Shown here piece by piece: positions 51,762-62,923 of a stretch of DNA of 64,000 nt. The position numbers were made by a program, and so were the translations under genes. Positions within the stretch are counted from its first letter, which is position 1. Each line of letters opens with the position of its first letter. The notes under the pieces were generated by a model that saw only the letters and a program-made list of their open reading frames with translations, was not told the DNA's origin and did not search any database. Origin of the DNA: Peltaster fructicola (Eukaryota > Ascomycota > Dothideomycetes); the NCBI GenBank assembly GCA_001592805.2, contig CP051140.1, forward strand, positions 2,047,501-2,111,500, given 5' to 3'.

Positions 51762-52731
51762 GGTTGGTGTAGAGAGTATCGCTGATGCTCAGATGCGTCT
51801 TTGTTACTGCCCGCGAGGGTGTCAATACAGGCTCTTCCCAGACGGACACCATGTTTATATGCTGGATGGTGCAGACTAGGCTGTACTTCAAGCCAGCATT
51901 CACTTATCAATGGATCAGATATGCCACAGCCAATCCCGGAATTGGTATTACTGTGCAGCATTGCAAGGAAGTCGCAGCTCAGCGACACCAGGTGGTGGGC
52001 GCAGCCGGCGTGTCCATTGCTTCCATCCTTGCTCAACTTAGGAAGCCTGTTGACGCAGCTGACATCGAGTACGTACCAAGTGTCGAGTCTTCATCATGTC
52101 TCGGCGCTTCACTATACACTTCGAGATCATGAATGTCCTTCAGCGCTGTGAGATGTCTCTGCATGCAACTTGTGGGTGTCCCATAGCCAGGACGATGCCT
52201 CTTTTTATGACTTATGTTGATGACGAATGGCTCAGCGGATACCTTTTATTCTGTGCCAGTCTGCCAGAGATAGTCCAGACCATAAGATACAGAGCTCCGT
52301 TAGTACTTCGTCGCAGATTCGTCTCGAGATCAGTGTAAGCCTTGAGTCGCACGGCCAAGGTAGAAGACTAGATCATGTTTCCGACTCTAACACGAGGAGT
52401 AATTGGAAGAGGTATCGACACGTGACGTAGCAACCTGACACAACCTCGTTTACGAGCAGCGACTGTTCGGCCAAAGGTAGTAAGCCGAGTTACAGAGCAC
52501 AGTCATATGCAACGCATACATGCAGTGTGTGTATGTATGCAGGAGAATGATGCAGTCAAAACGGATAGTAGCACAATGAAGTAGTACTATGCTACATGCT
52601 GATTGGCCGCTCCCAGCATCGTGCAATTCGGAACTCGTCGCAACATTGGCAGACCCGCCTCTCAATAACCATTGCTCGTACCCCGTCGCTCACGTCTTTT
52701 CACTCACAACCCAGGCAGGACCGTCGCCGCA
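51762..52731. promoter_or_regulatory. Divergent intergenic region, no gene seen
   Basis: 970 bp between the divergent CCC1-like and RGS-like genes. It holds both promoters. Open frames are short and unsupported. A short tgtgtgtatgtatg-like purine/pyrimidine alternation lies near 52526-52541. Confidence 0.4.
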
Positions 52732-53917
52732 ATGGAGGATCGCTCATCTACAGACATGGGCGGCCCACGCCATCGGTTGCCCAGTCTCTACGAGGTGCTA
52801 TCACGAAGGACGCTTGCGCCTGTCGACCTCTACTCCTTTTACATTTACATGCGCGATGTCCAACGAAGCGTGGACTACCTGGATTTCTGGTGAGTACACT
52901 TCGATGGCCGCAATATCGCTGACCATGCAGGCTCGATGTCTCTCAACATATGTCACTTTGCCGACACTACGTGCGCGAACTACGACGATCAGTCCTCATA
53001 TCCACGCCAGACCTCGAGAAAGCAGGCAGCAAGCGCTCTTCACAGGTACTCGACACATACGATCGCCCGTCTCTCGAAGGCACAAGCGCTATGCTGCCTA
53101 AGGAAGACCTGAGCACGGAAAGACTGAGCGCATACCTTCGAAGCGATAGTAGCAGTAAACACTCTCCTCAAAATAGTCAAGGCAGCGCAGGACAGACACC
53201 ACCTACCGAGCGACCTCGACCAAGCTACATGACTAGCGACGACTCCACACCACCTGTGAATAGCAATAGCTCTCCTGGCAATGCAGTAGCAAGAGCAGAT
53301 ATCAGAGCATCGGCTGAACGGATACTATACACTTTCTTGCTGCCGGGCGCTGAAAGGGAGATCATTCTACCTCAAAGCATACTCGACGACATCACAAACA
53401 ACATCGAGAAGGAAGGTCGTGATGATCCGGAGGTCTTCGACCAAGCAAAGGACTACGTCTTCCAGGCTATGGAGCGTGACGCATTCCCAGGATTTCTACG
53501 AGCCAAGGCGCTGGGCAATATTGTGCAGCCAAGCATGCTATTACGACTCATTCTAGGTCTGGTCGCACTCTTCGGCGCACTATGGACAGCCTTCGTCTTG
53601 ATCTTCCTCAACTACGGTCGAGCGATACGCTGCTGGGAGATACTACCATTCACCGTCGCAGTCTACTGCTTGACAAGCCACCAATTCATGCTGGATCCTC
53701 TCCTAGCCCTCGCTGGTTTCAGTGAATACACGTTCTTCAGCTTCAGCCGCATCAAAGAACCCTATGTCAGGTAAGCATGACAGATCACGGCGATGCACGA
53801 GCTGACAGGACTAGACAACTCATGAACAAACGCGCTATCATGGAGCTTGGTTGGATCATACTCATCACTGCTATCTTATGCTGTTTGTTCATCTTCGTAC
53901 CCGGCCGAAGACTCTAA
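52732..53917 (+). CDS. RGS-domain membrane protein, Rax1-like
   Basis: Three exons, 52732-52889, 52931-53770 and 53815-53917, with introns of 41 and 44 nt, give 366 residues. Residues 14-75 begin an RGS fold ('LPSLYEVLSRRTLAPVDLYSFYIYMRDVQRSVDYLDFWLDVSQH'). A Ser/Pro-rich loop of about 110 residues interrupts it, and it resumes with 'SAERILYTFLLPGAEREIILPQSILDDI' and 'FDQAKDYVFQAMERDAFPGFLRAKALGNI'. Three C-terminal helices follow (including LGLVALFGALWTAFVLIFL and the exon 3 helix WIILITAILCCLFIFV), ending PGRRL. A split RGS domain with three C-terminal membrane helices is the Rax1 layout. Rax1 helps to mark polarity sites in yeast and acts in signalling and stress in filamentous fungi. GAP activity is not assured. 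Confidence 0.87.
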
Positions 53918-55134
53918 TGATCTATTTGTAATGCCTGCATCTATTATACCATTTGTACTAAGAATAGTCTCCATACGAGGCATCCATGCGGTGAGGAGGT
54001 GGCAATGGTTCCTCGTCACACGGCGAACCATAACGCAAAATGTCAATAGCTGGTCCGGCTCTATACGTTAAGATGATCTCTCTCGACACGCGGCACACCA
54101 TAACGCAAGATGTGCCTACGGATGACGCGCATATGAGCGCGCCGGTCCTTCACATGAGCCCTATGAGCAGGCAGAGTGCTCGTTCGCCTCTTTGGTGCGA
54201 AACGAGGTAGTCTCAGACGGATCGCGCAAAGTGTGGTACCGGCTACTGAGTCAAGATAGGTGTAGGACGATGATCATTGGTAGATCATGCTGTGGCCAAG
54301 AGTGGAGGGAAGCCGAGATGGACACATCAATTGGCTGAGCTGACGGCATTCGTCCATCCACTATCCCTGCCAGCTTCACCTGATCGCTGACTCTAAGCCA
54401 ACTCCTTCCTCCTGTGAACCACGCTTTCCTCACTCCTGGGACGTGTCAGACGTGCCTTGGTCGTGTTCTTGGAAATCAGATGGGACGAAAATTTCGGTGG
54501 AGCGGATGCGCTGACGTTCGTGGTGTGTCTGATTACCACAATCTAGGCATGAGGCAAGTCTTTTCGTCTCATATAATGCCAGGTTGACCTATAAGATCGT
54601 AGGGATGTCGTGCAGCACTCACCGGCATCCGGTCCTGCTTGTCAATGGTGTGTGTTGATCGTTCCGGCAGGTGCTGTGGTCCTTTTGCACCCCTTTATCC
54701 CAACGTCAGCTGCTCTTCTCCTTCACTCGTATTCGATCTCTTCAAGCAACCTGCACTCCTTTATTGTCGCTAAAGAGCCTTGCTTGCGCTTGGTAATTAA
54801 TACGTGCAGTCTCGACTGCCCTCGTTCTTCGACGCAAGCTGTCAGGTTTTGGCGCATCTGCAGACGACATACAGGCTGTGCTTGGTACCACCCAGAGTCG
54901 TGCGACCTGCATCTGGAGGGCACACTGCGATCTGGTATCGCGGCAGACCCATTGCCCTTTGATATCGCTCCTACGACCGGTCAGCAAGAGTCCCGGACAG
55001 CAGATAGTCCCCTCCTTCAACTTACAGTCTGCAACTGATTGCCTGTACAACCGACTCGGGACATCGCAATGCTGTGATAGACTCACAAAGCTTCTTGTGT
55101 TACGTTGCGTACACTGCTGCATCATTGCAGGACA
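53918..55134. other. Intergenic, no gene seen
   Basis: 1.22 kb between two plus-strand genes. A near-repeat, 'accataacgcaa', occurs at about 54028 and 54091 after similar acacggcg / acgcggca text, about 63 bp apart. No coding support. Confidence 0.4.
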
Positions 55135-58100
55135 ATGGAAATGGATGACGCAGACTGGCCGCTGCGCAGTAACGCCACCACAGCCCACCATGCACTCGAA
55201 CACATCTTGCAGGACATGGAGGAAGAACAGGAAAGCTTTCACGAAAGCAAACCATCAACACCTCATCCGCCGAGTCTCTTCTCCGCAGAGGACTATAGGA
55301 GCATCCTCAAAGCACAGTCGCCGTTCAGCGAAGGGACTATCGACGAATATGTCCTGAATCAACATTCTGGCACCACAGCAACAAGAAAGGAACTGTTGTT
55401 AGCCCCGCGACTAGTGCCAAGAGCTCGATCACCACGTCCCTCTTCGCTTGAAGATCAGACCTTCCAACACTTACCACTTGTCTCACAATCATCACCATCA
55501 CTCTCGTCGTCTGTTACTACAGCATCTTCATCACCTGCATCGCCGAACTTCGCTGGCTGGCCCTTCTCGGTGGTCACAGCACAACTCGAGCCTTTACGCA
55601 CAAAGCGACGTTTTAGCAGCTTGCGCACCGCAAAGCGTCTTCCACATCATAACAGTCCTCCTTGGGAGGTGCATGCTATCATACAGGTACGTCAAAGTAT
55701 TGGCTTCGGGACAGGCCTCGAGCACAGCGACAGCAGCAGCCAGTTGCATGCACTCCCTGGCGTCAAGCACAGCGACAGCAGTAGCTATTTGCAGGCACCT
55801 GGCATCGAGGACAGTGACAGCAGCCGAACGCAGGCCTTTCCTGGCTTCGACTATTGTAATAGCAGCAGCCAGCTGCAAACACTCCCTGGCCTAGGTATAA
55901 CGAACGACTATTCGGCCTATATCGATGGTGATCACCTCACTGGATTTACTCTAACACACAGCGAACCTGCCTCTGGTTCCGGGCAATTCGGTAAGTCATT
56001 ACTCACACATATGACCGCTACTCACAAGTCTAGTACATTACCGAGGAGCATCATTCGAAGTGCTCAATCCTCACGCCTCTCTGATCTACGGCGCTCGATC
56101 AGTCGAGACACCTGCTGCAGAGATCGACGGCCTCCTGGACGACTGTTTCGACACAACGTACGTTCCCAGAAGCATTCACGGCTCGAGTCTGTCGCATGTC
56201 AATGGCTAATATGAAGAACAGCGAGCATATGGATCGAAGCGTATCGTCGAGTGTCAGGCGACGGCACCCCTACTCGTCACCTATATGACGATCCCGAGGT
56301 TGCACGTCGCAACATCTTGCGGCTCCTTCACAGGAAGTCGAGCAAGTCAGCCCGACACAGTCGTACGTACCAAGGCAAACTTGCTCCCCATCTACCATTT
56401 GAGAAAGTTTACTAGAATCTTCTCCAAAACAGATCCCAGAACCCAGGTGACGGCGAAAGCGCCGTGAGTGCAATCCTTGCTGACTATGACCACACCACGT
56501 ACCCTCCAACCAACCGACCAGTGAGCTCGCAGAGCGACGACGACTGGCTCGAGCTCATCCATGGAGCTCACGAAGTCTCACCAGGACTTCCATACCTCGC
56601 TGCATACGCCGTGGCTAGAGGAAAGGCACAGCCAGACATTCCACCACTTGTGCCTACTCGAACACGCCTCGCTGCCGCAAGCAATGATCCGCCAACGACA
56701 GATCGCACGTATGGAGACACCAACCGCCTGCTCCAGCTCACTCCTCACACCATTGGTCTAGCACGTACCACAGATATCGCTCAGCAGATTCGTGCATCGA
56801 CAGCAGAGGCTCTCTCACGAGATGGAAGTACTGAAATCACAGACTTCCGCAGTACGCTCGATAGTATCCCTGAGAGTACTGCTGAGAGCGAGCTGGACAA
56901 TAGCGAGTCCACGGTCGTCTTCAACCCTTTCATGGACCAAGGACAAACTGCAGCTGACGACGATGCTGACTGGGTTACCGACCTTAGTCACAGTGAAGCC
57001 AACAGGTTCAGCTACACTGCCAAGGAGCCATCTGAGCACGACTACGACGGACACCGGGAAGTCCAGCCTGCCAGCGTCCTTGACAACCATGGTATCCAGC
57101 ACTATGGTCATGGTTGTCAAACACTGCCAGCACAAGTCAAGCCAGCTCGTGAAGAGGTGGTCCAGCGAGCTGCACGAACACTGTCCGTGATCTATCACAG
57201 CAAGATCCAGGCTATGGCTTCTACTGATAATGTCGCCGTTCATTCGGACTTCACCAGAGCTCATCGTCAAGCCGCCGTGGATGCTGAAGCTGAGATCGAG
57301 CGTCTTCGTCAAGAAGACCCTGATACATTCTCCGCCGCGGTCGAGAGCTTCATCGACCAGTATGGACCACATACAGCTGTCGAGCTCACCCGAGCTTGGT
57401 CTGACAACAATCGTCTTGCAGATCGCCGAAGTGCTGCTAGCGAGAACAGCTTCGACCAGGTCATCCGCATGGCCAGAGCTGGCGAGCGTGCAGCTGTAGC
57501 TCACGATGTCTTCCAGCGAGTCACAGCAGCACACAATCACAACACCAAACAAGCTGGCCTGCAGTATAGTCCGACTGCTGATACCTTTGCCACGTCCCGC
57601 CCGATTCGCTCTCCACCGGCCAACCGGTTCTTGCAGCCACAGAGTAACACCCTCATGATGGGCACAAGCCACCAGCTTGTACCAGACCGCCATGCTCAAG
57701 CCCACCGACCGGGACTTCGTAACATGGCTTCTATGAGCAGCCAAACAGGTCTCCGTGACCTTCATTTGACTTCAACGCCAACTTCGAATATCGTACACGC
57801 AGGTCAAGAGATCATTCGTCGTCCAGCAACTCCAATGTATCCTCGTCCAATGCTCGTTACTCCACCACGTCAACATAGCGAAGAGATCGAGATGGCCACA
57901 CTCGATGCTTCTGGTCTCGCAGCGAGACCAGCTACCTTGCAAACACTCAGCGGCAATCTTGCCAGCCGTGATCTGATGAGTCGACACCTTTGGAATCCCA
58001 TTGCCCTGATCATCATCTGGGCAGGTGGCTATAACAAAGTCATCGCCAGGACCACTCACAATGTCACCATGGCTGTCAGCAGAGACACGAAGATCGAGAG

Positions 58101-58191
58101 CCTAAAATGGGCTGCACTGGAGCTTGCCATTCTGGTTATTCTTGGTTCTCTCGTCGCTATGTTCGCCATAGTCGGCTCACTGGCTCACTAA
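55135..58191 (+). CDS. Large protein of unknown function with C-terminal membrane segments
   Basis: A four-exon model: 55135-55990, 56034-56157, 56217-56366 and 56433-58191, giving 962 residues. Intron 3 has an alternative (56363-56446, better donor) that also keeps the frame. The N-terminal 300 residues are Ser/Pro-rich and include four degenerate 14-15-residue repeats around HSDSSSQLHALPG. Exons 2-3 encode the most structured part ('HYRGASFEVLNPHASLIYGARSVETPAAEIDGLLDDCFDT', then 'ASIWIEAYRRVSGDG' and 'DDPEVARRNILRLLHRK'). A long polar region with helical, acidic stretches ('AAVDAEAEIERLRQEDPDTFSAAVESFIDQYGPH') leads to two hydrophobic segments near the C-terminus ('WNPIALIIIWAGGY' and 'AALELAILVILGSLVAMFAIVGSLAH'). 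I recognise no family. A tail-anchored membrane protein is the inference. Confidence 0.75.
55715..55895. repeat. Degenerate coding minisatellite (about 42-45 bp units) in the unknown gene
   Basis: Four imperfect units share agcgacagcagcagcca-type cores followed by cactccctggc-type ends. They encode HSDSSSQLHALPG / HSDSSSYLQAPG / DSDSSRTQAFPG / YCNSSSQLQTLPG. Units differ by substitutions and by 3-bp length changes, keeping the frame. A GTACGT at 55687 just before them could act as a splice donor for skipping the repeats. Confidence 0.85.
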
Positions 58192-59024
58192 GAACTCACG
58201 ACTTATCCAAAGGTCATGCAAGAAGGTAGTCAGCACGACGAAGGTGTGTGCTCGCACTAAGCAGCCGCTGCTTGACGGAAGACTCGAAGGATAAGGACAA
58301 CATTGATGCAATCGATATGCAAGAATTGTTGTGTTCAGCACAGTCGTGCCGCAGAGGGGGGCTTCCACAATGCTGCTTTGAACAAAGCAGTACGGTATTC
58401 TCGTTATGCTGCTCAACACAGAGCGAGTTGGTGTCTCAAAGCACGCCGCTTCACGCGCAGTGAAGTCCTAGCAGCTTCAATTGGAAATGTCTCGACTTGC
58501 AGATCATTTGTGCTGCTCGGCATTAAGCCATGCACACAGTGATCTCACCATAATCATACAGAGACCTCAGTAATGCAAAGTGAGCGCCCCTATTGACATG
58601 TGTTCAGTTACTTCTTCAGCTGCTCCAAGGACACCGGCATCAAGTTTCCATCCCCGCGGCGGTTCTCACAAGAGCCGAAAGTGAACCAAAGTTACGTGGC
58701 TCATCACCCTCATTCAGACTCATCCACTTGATTCATTGCTCTGTGGCGCCTAGCTTCAGCAAACGCTGGCTAGCCAATGCTGCTGCAAGGTTCCTCGAAT
58801 CACTGGGACACGCAAGGCGGCTGACCATTCTACACATCCGGCAAGCCTCTGCTTTCCTGATGCGACGAGCGCTAGCGTAGGCGTGAAACCATTATTCACC
58901 TCTGCTCACGACGACACCTCTAGCCTGACCGGATGGCTTGCTTCTCTGTCTTGCTGGAGCATCAGCTCGATCATCTATGCTGAAAACACAGACAATCTCA
59001 CCTCCAGCGAAGCACTACGCAGCA
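58192..59024. other. Intergenic, no gene seen
   Basis: 833 bp between two plus-strand genes; it should hold a terminator and a promoter. Open frames continue upstream of the F-box-like start (to 58938) but do not look like protein. Confidence 0.4.
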
Positions 59025-59720
59025 ATGAAGAGAACATATCCCGACATTGCGGCGGCCATGCCTACGAAGCGGCTATTGAGGCCTGCAATCCCGAAGAACG
59101 ACTCGACTGCTGGACAAGGACATGCACGAACGTCGTTCTATGATCTGCCTGCTGAGCTTCGCATTGAGATATATCAGCTCGTCCTCGAGAAAGTCACCAT
59201 CCACATCCTACCCACACGCACAGCGACCAACCGAGAGTGTCCACATGCACTTGTGCGTACGAGCCGACAAGTGCGTAACGAAGTGCTACCAATAATCCAC
59301 GCCCAATGTCCTATCAAGACCACAGTCACAGACTTCAACTTTGACGGTATGATGGCATGGATGAGCCGAATGCCGCCCGATCAGGAAGCGAATCTATGCA
59401 GGAATCAATGGCTCAGCATCGAGCTGGTAACGACAGTCAATGACAGGAAAGAGCAGAGCTCGAATAGCATGAAGAACTCGCATAGCTTGAGAAGATGGCT
59501 GCATATGCGAGCGGATCGACACAGACCTCAGCCTGGATGGAAGTATAAAGGTCCTACTCCAGATCCGAAGACCGCGAATGAGATGAGGAGACGAGCAAAG
59601 AGAGCCGTGAGGCCTGAGGAGCAGAGAGAGATGTACAGCATGTTGAAGGCACTCAATGTGAGACCTCCTGTTGTCCGCCAGCAACCCTCACCACCAGACT
59701 CATCAGGCACAGGCGATTGA
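59025..59720 (+). CDS. F-box/2EXR-like small protein
   Basis: Single exon, 231 residues from the ATG at 59025 (MKRTYPDIAAAMPTKR). 'SFYDLPAELRIEIYQLVLEK' is the F-box/2EXR-type motif seen in hundreds of ascomycete proteins, followed by the usual 'ALVRTSRQVRNEVLPIIHAQC'. The rest is basic (RRRAKRAVRPEEQRE) and ends in a Pro/Ser-rich tail. Such proteins may be substrate adaptors or degenerate paralogues; no target is suggested. An in-frame ATG at 58938 would add 29 residues that are not family-like. The stop lies 158 bp from the convergent urease stop. Confidence 0.78.
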   Translation: MKRTYPDIAAAMPTKRLLRPAIPKNDSTAGQGHARTSFYDLPAELRIEIYQLVLEKVTIHILPTRTATNRECPHALVRTSRQVRNEVLPIIHAQCPIKTTVTDFNFDGMMAWMSRMPPDQEANLCRNQWLSIELVTTVNDRKEQSSNSMKNSHSLRRWLHMRADRHRPQPGWKYKGPTPDPKTANEMRRRAKRAVRPEEQREMYSMLKALNVRPPVVRQQPSPPDSSGTGD

Positions 59721-59878
59721 TCACCGATAGCACTTGCAGCTGCAAGGCTACCGATCGCCTGCAATTCACTGCAGCCTCGCGTCCTAGCGAACAAGCTCAA
59801 CAAGACGGCATGGCATCGATTGGATCATACATCAGTGTTACGCTAAATCCAGCACGACGGCAACTTGCGTACTTCGGC

Positions 59879-62490
59879 CTAGAACACGAAATACTGCTGC
59901 GTCAAGGGCAAGCTCTCGGCTGGTTCTGCAGTGCAGACAAGACCATCAGCCTCAACGGTCTGCCAATATGATTAGTAATGTTACGACGACATGATATTTC
60001 CACGATCAACACTTACATATCTCTCTGGATCAACCTTCATCTTCGGCTTAGTATCGTTCCACTTCATATCTTTCTTGCCAATATCTCTGCAGCCCTTGAC
60101 AGCCTCTATACGCTTGTGAAGACCGTAGCTCTGCACCGTCTGCAAGGATATTTGTGAAACCCATGCGATGCTCGTGTGAGGAACACTAGCTCCGAACATT
60201 GGGCGCATATACGAAGGCTCGACTGTAGGAATGCTTGCGTTGGGGTCGCCCATCTGACTCCAAGCAATCATACCACCCTTGACCACCTGCGATGGCTTGA
60301 CGCCGAAGTTCGCTGGTTGCCAGATAACCAGATCTGCAAGCTTGCCAATTTCGACACTGCCGATGAGGTGTCCCATACCCTGCGCGATAGCAGGATTGAT
60401 CGTGTATTTCGAGATATACCTCTTGACACGGAAGTTGTCTGCCTCAGTACCTTCGTCCTCTTTCAATGTGCCTCTCTGGCATTTGTTCTTGTGAGCCGTA
60501 TTCCACGTTCGAAGGATGACTTCACCACAGCGACCCATCGCCTGTGAATCCGAGGACATCATACTGATGGCACCCAGGTCATGCAGCACATCCTCAGCTG
60601 CAATGGTCTCAGCTCGTATACGAGACTCAGCGAAAGCCACATCTTCAGGGATGTTCTTCGACAGATGATGACACACCATGAGCATGTCGAGGTGCTCGTC
60701 GAGTGTGTTGCGAGTATATGGCCGTGTCGGGTTTGTTGAGCTTGGCAGGACATTCTCGTGCTCAACGACCGAGATGATATCTGGTGCATGACCACCTCCA
60801 GCTCCCTCAGTGTGGTACGTATGGATGGTGCGGTCTTTAAACGCTTTGACTGTGGTTTCGACAAACCCACTCTCGTTCAACGTATCGGTGTGGATCAGGC
60901 ACTGTACGTCGAGCTCATCGCAAACGGATAAGCATGAGTCGATCGCTGCAGGTGTAGTACCCCAATCCTCGTGCAGCTTCAGACCACAGACGCCTGCCCT
61001 GACCTGCTCGCGCAGCGGTTCAGGCTCGGCATCGTTACCTTTGCCTGTTATGCCATAGTTGAGTGGTAATGTATCACAAGCTTGTAGCATTTGTCTGATC
61101 AAAGTCGATGATGGGGTACATGTAGTTGCGTTCGTGCTTGTCGTTGGACCCGTACCACCACCCAGGAAAGTTGTGATGCCCGATGCAATCGCTTCGTTCG
61201 CTTGCTGAGGACAGATCAAGTGAATGTGGCTGTCGAAACCGCCTGCAGTGACGATCTTGTTTTCGCCAGCCATCACATCAGTTGTGCTGCCAACCACAAG
61301 ATCGGGATGTACGCCATCCATGATATCTGGGTTGCCTGCCTTGCCGATGCCAACAATCATGCCATTCTTGATGCCGATGTCTGCTTTGTAGATACCAGTC
61401 CAGTCAACGATCAGGGCGTTCGTGATCACAGTGTCGAGAGCCTTCTTATCGCTGAACCCAGAAGTCTGGCCCATGCCGTCTCGAATCGTCTTACCACCAC
61501 CGAACAAGCACTCATCACCATACACGGTCATATCCTTCTCGACTTTGACCCACAGGTCAGTGCTGCCAAGGCGGACTCGATCTCCCACTGTCGGGCCAAA
61601 GATTGAGACGTAGTCCTCTCTTGCCATGCTTGTAGCTTCGACCTTGTCACCCGATGGAGGCTCATGCTGGTGCAGAAATCCGCCATCGTGCATGCGTTTC
61701 ACGATGTCGTTCGCGATATGCTCGTCGTGTATCGAGCCAGTCGCCAGACCGTTTCCACCTTTGATGATTTGGTTCCCGCCGATCTGGACAAGAGTGACAG
61801 TCTTGGCATCACCCGGCTCAAAGCGCACACTGGTACCTGCGGCGATATCGAGGCGGTAACCATGCGCTCGAACACGATCGAAGGACAATTGCGGATTGGT
61901 TTCGAAGAAGTGATAATGACTTCCAATTTGAATCGGCCTGTCTCCCCTACTCGTGACCTTCAGTCTGATACGCTTTCTGCCTTCATTCAGTACGATACGA
62001 TCTTTGACCACCTTGACTGCTCCAGGCTGCTTATCAGCTTCGTACACTGACATATCCTTCAGTGGCCAAGGGAATTGCGACTCCGACGGCTCTGGTAGGA
62101 AGGAACCGTAGAGTGCCCTCTTGATGTTGCCATCGTCGCCGGCAACCGGATTGTGAACTGTCACGAGATATGTGCCTGTTGTGAAAGTGCCTTCGACTTG
62201 CAGCTCCGTCAGAGTATGAGGTACTGTTGGCAGGACATGTCGACGTCCAAGCAAGGTCTGCCCGAGAGACATCAAGTCGGCCACGGAATGGTCTCCATCG
62301 CGAATGAGCTCGTGTATAACGTGAGCTATCAACGCGAGTGCCTCAGCATGATTGAGCCGTACACCTCGTGCTAGGCGCCGTTGGGCCAGAGAGCCAAGGT
62401 TGTAGATGAGGAGTTTGTCGACCTGGCACTTATGTCAGTAATTGTATTGCGGCGGTCATGGTCACACACTTCTTTCGGTGCCAACTGCAT
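59879..62490 (-). CDS. Urease (single-chain fungal enzyme)
   Basis: Three exons: 62490-62470 (7 codons, MQLAPKE), 62422-60017 and 59959-59879, with introns of 47 nt (GTGTGT...GCCAG) and 57 nt (GTAAGT...ACTAATC...GGCAG). The product is 835 residues, the normal length for fungal urease, in which the bacterial gamma, beta and alpha subunits are fused. The rebuilt ends restore '[20 protein letters not shown]' and '[18 protein letters not shown]'. All nickel-site residues are visible: HIH in '[14 protein letters not shown]', the carbamylated Lys in '[12 protein letters not shown]', His in '[12 protein letters not shown]', His in '[12 protein letters not shown]', Asp in '[12 protein letters not shown]', and the flap Cys-His in 'MVCHHLS'. 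It hydrolyses urea to ammonia and carbamate in the cytosol and needs separate accessory proteins (UreD, UreF, UreG), none of which is in this window. Confidence 0.97.
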
Positions 62491-62923
62491 TTTTGTTGTG
62501 TCATAAGAACTACGCAAGGAGGATGGACAGCATTGTCTAGGACATCGCACTCCTAAGCTCGTACGCGGGGCAATTGAGGGGAGCAGTAGGCAGGAATATG
62601 TACTTCAGGCGCAATTGAACGAGCTTTATTTTAAACAAGCCATGGTAGGCGGGAATGATGCTTGCAGAACGAGTATACATTGCTAAACCATAGCAGAACG
62701 CAACAATGACATAATGCTGCTCGAGACTCTCATCACTGGAGCTTCGCTGTATGTGATCAGTACTGTGTACAGACCATGATCACTGCCTGGAGCAGGAAGC
62801 ACAAACAGTCTTCGACAACTCATGTGCTGCATCTTAGCACTGAGTGAGATCAAGACGCCACGGGATGTCGAACTTATCGCGGCCAAGAGATGGACGACGA
62901 GTCAAAGAAGGCAGAGAGGACCA
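62491..62923. promoter_or_regulatory. Urease promoter region with a GATA-factor site
   Basis: 433 bp between the urease start and the HMG-protein stop, both genes on the minus strand. The minus strand reads CGATAAG at about 62873-62879, an AreA/GATA-type site (HGATAR) about 385 bp before the urease ATG. An A/T-rich tttattttaaac patch at 62625-62640 may be the core promoter. Nitrogen control is known for fungal ureases but not proven here. Confidence 0.4.

Noticed and set aside
56815-57765. 316-codon open frame on the minus strand
   Set aside because: It lies wholly inside the last exon of the 962-residue plus-strand gene, which has better amino-acid composition and consistent splice phases. 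The minus frame is a shadow.
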